64,000 nt of DNA, taken from the NCBI RefSeq assembly GCF_008728515.1, contig NC_044981.1, positions 97,000,426-97,064,425 of the forward strand, given 5' to 3'. This stretch comes from Papio anubis. Taxonomy: Eukaryota > Chordata > Mammalia > Primates > Cercopithecidae. A program made the position numbers and the translations under genes. Of the stretch, positions 60,156 to 64,000 are shown piece by piece. Under the pieces are notes generated by a model. The model searched no databases, had not been told where the DNA came from, and saw only the letters and a program-made list of their open reading frames with translations. How positions within the stretch are numbered: the stretch's first letter is position 1; every line of letters begins with the position of its first letter.

Positions 60156-60605
60156 GTATAATTTTCACAGTGTTATAATATTTACTTATAAAAATACAAT
60201 ATAAATTGCTTAACATTGTTGAGAAACATTAAGGCTGCTGCATTTTCAAGTAATATAAACCATGTTTTAATGCACGCATCTGTAAATGCATCCATGTACA
60301 TTTTTCCTTTTTTGTTCCATGGAATAAGTTCCTCAAGTCAAATTACAATGTCCCAATGGGTGTTTGACATGCATTTTCATACTCTTCTCCCAGTGATATT
60401 TCCAACCTTTTCTAGCACCTAATCATAGTTGCCAGCACATGATTATTCATCTATGTCTGGTGAGCAAATTATGGTTTCTCTCACCTGGAAATGTTATGGA
60501 TTCTCTCTCACCTCTAGACCAGGGAAGTAAATTTTTATCATCAAGAGATGACATAGAATGAAAGCTGTCTTCAATAATCTTTGTTTCATAATGCACATTG
60601 TATTA
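60156..60605. other. Non-genic DNA before the ERV
   Basis: Unique-looking; no feature seen. Confidence 0.6.
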
Positions 60606-61080
60606 TGTTAATATTAAGGGAGGAGACCACCCCTCATATTGTCTTATGCACAATTTCTGCCTCCAAAGAAAGAAGAAGTAAAAACTAAAAGGCAGAAATG
60701 AAATCCACAGGCAGACAGCCCGGCGCCGCACCCTGGGCCTGGTAGTTAAAGATCGACCCCTGACCTAATTGGTTTTGTTATGTATAGATTACAGACATTG
60801 TATAGAAATGCACTGTGAAAATCCCTATCTTGTTTTGTTCCGATATAATTACTGGTGCTTGCAGCCCCCAGTTACGTACGCCCTGCTTGCTCAATCAGGA
60901 CCCTCTCACCTGCACCCCCTTAGAGTTGTGAGCCCTTAAAAGGGACAGGAATTGCTCACTCGGGGAGCTCGGCTCTTGAGACAGAAGTCTTGCCAATGCA
61001 CCAATGCACCCGGCCGAATAAACCCCTTCCTTCTTTAACTCGGTGTCTGAGGAGTTTTGTCTGCCGCTCGTCCTGCCACA
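60606..61080 (+). repeat. 5' LTR, LTR2-like (tentative name)
   Basis: Begins TGTTAATATTAAGGGAGG and ends CTCGTCCTGCCACA. It has a TTAAAAGGG TATA-like box (about 60937-60945) and AATAAA at 61017-61022, followed after about 30 bases by GGTGTCTGAGGAGTTTTGTC, a usual R/U5 layout. A small tandem copy CCAATGCA CCAATGCA lies at about 60994-61009. The promoter parts look better kept than those of the HERV-H LTRs. Confidence 0.88.
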
Positions 61081-61085
61081 TTTCT

Positions 61086-61103
61086 TGGTTCCCTGATCGG
61101 GAA
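61086..61103 (+). other. Primer binding site, tRNA-Glu type
   Basis: TGGTTCCCTGATCGGGAA matches the complement of the tRNA-Glu 3' end (TGGTTCCCTGACCGGGAA) at 17 of 18 bases. This places the element in the HERV-E group by primer use. Confidence 0.93.
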
Positions 61104-61349
61104 GCGAGGTGAATGGTGGATGATTGAGGCAGCTCTTTAGGCGGCTTAAGCCTGCCCTGTGGAACATCCCTGCGGGGGACTCCAACCAGCCTGAGCAACG
61201 CGGATCCTGAGAGCTCCCCCGGTATGCATTTGCCCCGGTGGGACACCTCGCCAGAGCAGTGTGTGGCAGGCCCCCGTGGAGGATCAACGCAGTGGCTGAA
61301 CACCAGGAAGGAACTGGCACTTGGAGTCTGGACATCTAAAACTTGGTTA

Positions 61350-61581
61350 GACTAGTCTTCGAATCTTGCCCACTCTGTTTGAGTGGAAGAGTGGCCTGAT
61401 CACCCATGGTGTGCCTTTATTGGCACTTTGGTTTTAGTTTTGATTTGGTTTGAATTGCTTGACAGGACCAGTCTTGGGAACTTGCCCACTCCATTTGAGT
61501 GGAAGCATGGCCTGATCACCCATGGTGTGCCTGTACTGGCCCTTTGGTTTTTGTTTTTAACTTGACTTGGATTGCCTGATA
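61350..61581. repeat. ~116-bp imperfect tandem repeat in the ERV leader
   Basis: Unit 1 (61350-61465) and unit 2 (61466-61581) share GA(C/T)AGTCTT...CTTGCCCACTC and GGCCTGATCACCCATGGTGT. A weaker third part, rich in TTTGGTTTTGGTTTTGA, follows to about 61650. Confidence 0.9.
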
Positions 61582-61743
61582 CTTTGGTTTTGGTTTTGAC
61601 CTGGCTTAGATTTCTGGATACTCTGATTTTGGTTTTGATTTTGGTTTGGTGTAAACGACAAAAGTGTGTGTATGCCCTTTTTACCCGTTCTTTGTTTTGT
61701 GGTGTGTGTGTGGTGTGAGTGTGGTGTTTTGTCTAGAGGAAAC

Positions 61744-62280
61744 ATGGGTGAGGCACAAAGTAAACCCACCCCACTAAGAACTATGTTGAAAAATTTCAAA
61801 AAAAAGGATTTAAGGGAGACTATGGAGTACTATGACACCAGGAAAACTTAAAACTTTGTGTAAGATAGACTGACCAGCATTAGAGGTAGGTTGGCCATTA
61901 GAAGAAAGCCTGGACAGGTCCCTTATTTCAAAGGTATAGCACAAAGTAACATGTAAGCCAGGGAACCCAGACCAGTTCCTATACATAGACACTTGGTTAC
62001 AGCTGGTTTTAGACCCCCCTACCCCCAATACACAGTGGTTGAGAGAACAGCAGCATAAGTAGCTGGCAGAGGCAAGGAAAGACCAGCAGAGAGAGAGAAA
62101 GGAAAGAGACAGATTAAAAGAGGCAGAGAGAGAGGAAGAGACAGACAAAGAGGGAGTCAAGAAGAGAGAAAGAGAGAGAGAGAAAGAAAGAGAGAAGCAG
62201 AGAGACAGAAGAGACAGAGGCAAAAGGAAAGTCAAAGAGAGACAGACAAAGTCAAAGAGAGAAAGAAAGAGAGAGATATA
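61744..62280 (+). pseudogene. gag remnant (matrix start and charged region)
   Basis: An ATG at 61744 opens a frame beginning M-G-E-A-Q-S-K-P, with Gly at position 2 as needed for N-myristoylation of a matrix protein. It stops at 61849-61851 after 35 codons. Matrix-like text returns at about 61975-62060 (IDTWLQLVLD, then PPTPNTQWL) in another frame, followed by a purine tract (62075-62280) that would encode Arg/Glu-rich sequence. The rest of gag is missing. The long minus frame at 61810-62283 is the shadow of the tract. Confidence 0.75.
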
Positions 62281-63284
62281 CAAGTAGTTAAATAAAAAAA
62301 GGAAAAAAAGAAAAAAGCGGGGAGGCGGAATTTATATAAAAAGAGTGTTATATGGTAAATTCTTGTCCTGAAATAAATTAACTGGTTGTTTAAAGAAAGA
62401 AATGTTTGTAATAAGTCAGAAAATTAAGGCATGTCAAAAAAAAATTGCCTGTAAAAGTCGTGAAAAAGAAAAAAAGAGAGGGTTATAAAAAAATGTGTGT
62501 TAAAAAAAGAATTTATGCAAAAGATGTTGTATAATTTAAAAGTAACTAGGCCTCCTGAATGTAAAACTATTGGAAAAAAAAAAAAAAAAAAACAGTTTAT
62601 GTGCAAGGTGAATAAGAAAAGCAAAATATACCTTTGGTAAAGGGATTATAAGGAGGCATAAGAATGTACATTTTTACCTACATTAAAAAGTTAAAAATTA
62701 CTGTTTTGAAGGTTTAAGCAAGGTTTAAAACATTAATTGTAAAGAACATTTTGTGTTCTTTTAGCTAAAGTTTAGCTAACGTATTAGCTAAAGTTAAAGA
62801 AGGATCATCCAGTTTTTCTGTGAACCGGACATTCAAATAAAAGCATAACAGGTTTTTCTTAAAGCACCAACCTGCTCTTTAGCAAAAATTATTAAAGGTT
62901 AAAAAGAGTCTATAAAATCATACCTTATGGTCAAACATTAAAAATTAAATAAATATGTCTATAAGGTTTTATTTAAATTAGGTTTAACATTAATAACCCA
63001 CTAATATAAAGATAAAATTTAGCTTATCTGGTATAAAAATCATACGAGAAGCATTGTTAAATGTAAAATGGTATTTGGCTTTCTTTGGTTTAAAAACTAA
63101 TAAAAATATGTGCTAAAGGAAATTTCTCAGTGAAAAGGCACTAAGTACTATAAAGTGCACTGCCAAGGTCCCCACATTTAAAACAAAAGGTCAATTTCTT
63201 AAAAATTACATACCTGGTTTATCTTCCACTTTCCTTTCTCACAAAAGAAAAACAAAAAAACAAAAAAAAACTAAAAGTCTTTTA
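62281..63284 (+). other. A-rich filler inside the ERV
   Basis: About 1 kb of A-rich sequence with short motifs repeated loosely (TTTAGCTAAAG, GGTTTAA, TAAAAATTA). I find no pol motif. It stands in for late gag and most of pol. Similar A-rich stretches occur in known mosaic ERV1 consensus elements. Confidence 0.6.
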
Positions 63285-63440
63285 GCACATGTACCACCCC
63301 TAGAATTTCCAGTAAACCAGCACCAGCCTGAAGATTATGTTCTCATCGAAAGGTGGAAAGAAGAAAAACTTGAGCCAGTCTGGGAAGGACCCTACCTTGT
63401 GCTGCTAACTACCACTTGGTCATTTAGGCCACTTGATAAA
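63285..63440 (+). pseudogene. Integrase C-terminal end remnant
   Basis: A short translated stretch has the pattern DYVLIERWKE then VWEGPYLVLLTT (about 63334-63411), which corresponds to the GPY/F-type C-terminal part of gammaretrovirus-like integrases. It is cut off by an A-run at 63441-63455. Confidence 0.8.
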
Positions 63441-63514
63441 AGAAAAAAAAAAAAAATGAGCAAAAGGATCCAGTCTACCTTCAGAAAGGAAAAAATGGCC
63501 CTTCCTGTACTAAC

Positions 63515-64000
63515 GGACAATGTAACTCCTTAGAGCTAGTAATAACCAATCCCATTGATCCTTGCTGGAAAGAAGAGGAGTGTGCAACCTTAGGAATTGA
63601 TGGGGCCAGACTGGATGCGACCTTGATTCGAGGAGTTTACAAATGCTCTCCTGAGCCAGTGTTTCAAACTTTCTATGATGAACTAAATGTACCAGTACCA
63701 GAAATTCCAGGAAAAACAAGAAATTTGTTTTTGCAATTAGCCGAGCATGTAGCCCAGTCTCTCAATGTCATTCATGTTATGTATGTGGAGGAACTGTAAT
63801 GGGAGATCAATGGCCATGGGAAGCCCGAGAATTAATGCCTACAGACCCAGTTCCTGATGAATTCCCAGCTCAAAAGAATCACCCTGATAATTTCTGGGTC
63901 CTAAAAGCCTCAATTATTGGACAATATTGCTTAGCTAGAGAAGGAAAAGAATTCACTCGTGTAGGATGACTTAGTTGTCTTGGACAGAAACTGTATAATG
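63515..64000 (+). pseudogene. env surface-subunit remnant, continues past the edge
   Basis: Reading in pieces gives RNLFLQLAEHVAQS (63720-63761), then, after a one-base shift, CYVCGGTVMGDQWPWEARE (about 63774-63830), a Cys-x-x-Cys motif that is usual in ERV1 surface proteins. A stop follows at about 63967-63969 (TGA). The fragment is broken and no full Env can be read here. Confidence 0.78.

Larger units (their letters stand above)
60606..64000 (+). mobile_element. ERV1 provirus, HERV-E/Harlequin-like mosaic, runs off the window
   Basis: Starts with a TG...CA LTR, followed by a primer site for tRNA-Glu, a long leader with direct repeats, a gag start, a purine tract, about 1 kb of A-rich filler, the end of integrase, and env. 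Most of gag, protease, reverse transcriptase, RNase H and the integrase core are absent. This order fits the mosaic defective elements (for example Harlequin with LTR2-type LTRs) known in primates. The 3' LTR would lie past 64000. Confidence 0.88.

Noticed and set aside
61810..62283. 157-codon minus-strand frame
   Set aside because: It is the opposite strand of the purine-rich gag region and reads as Leu/Ser runs.

Overview
This is a stretch of primate nuclear genome with no protein-coding gene, RNA gene or CRISPR array that I can support. It is AT-rich and built from transposon fossils set in unique non-coding DNA, as in a large intron or an intergenic desert. Several young Alu copies (near 7.95, 14.58, 45.43 and 59.21 kb) carry the 'GTGGCCGGATCTCAGCTCACTG' type of variant that I associate with AluYR-type lineages of Old World monkeys rather than with human AluY. 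The best guess for the source is therefore a cercopithecid monkey (macaque, baboon, vervet or a relative).

Layout. 0-3.8 kb is the 3' part of a sense L1 with a broken ORF2. 3.8-19.5 kb is mostly unique AT-rich DNA with three Alus, an antisense L1 tail and small tandem duplications. 19.6-24.5 kb holds two antisense MaLR-type LTR retrotransposons, the first with unlike ends and the second with matching LTRs. 25-29 kb has a MER20-like DNA transposon, MIRs, one AluY and a solo MST-type LTR. 29.1-35.2 kb is a complete but dead antisense HERV-H provirus with two LTR7-type LTRs, a His-type primer site and remnants of gag, pro, pol and env. 35.3-36.3 kb has further antisense LTR fragments. 36.4-60.2 kb alternates Alus, MIRs, L2 and unique DNA. 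60.6-64.0 kb is a sense ERV1 element with a Glu-type primer site that runs off the window end and is a mosaic of gag start, purine tract, A-rich filler, integrase end and env.

Nothing here works together as a pathway. The window is of interest for how it was rearranged: a short templated insertion inside an old Alu that matches a site 1.64 kb away, two Alu tails grown into long pyrimidine tracts, an Alu sitting inside an older tandem duplication, a tandem duplication that copied an Alu target site, and a possible fossil of an SGNH-esterase-like reading frame. All open reading frames above about 60 codons are either transposon remnants or look like chance frames. Family names given here come from reading by eye, without a database search.
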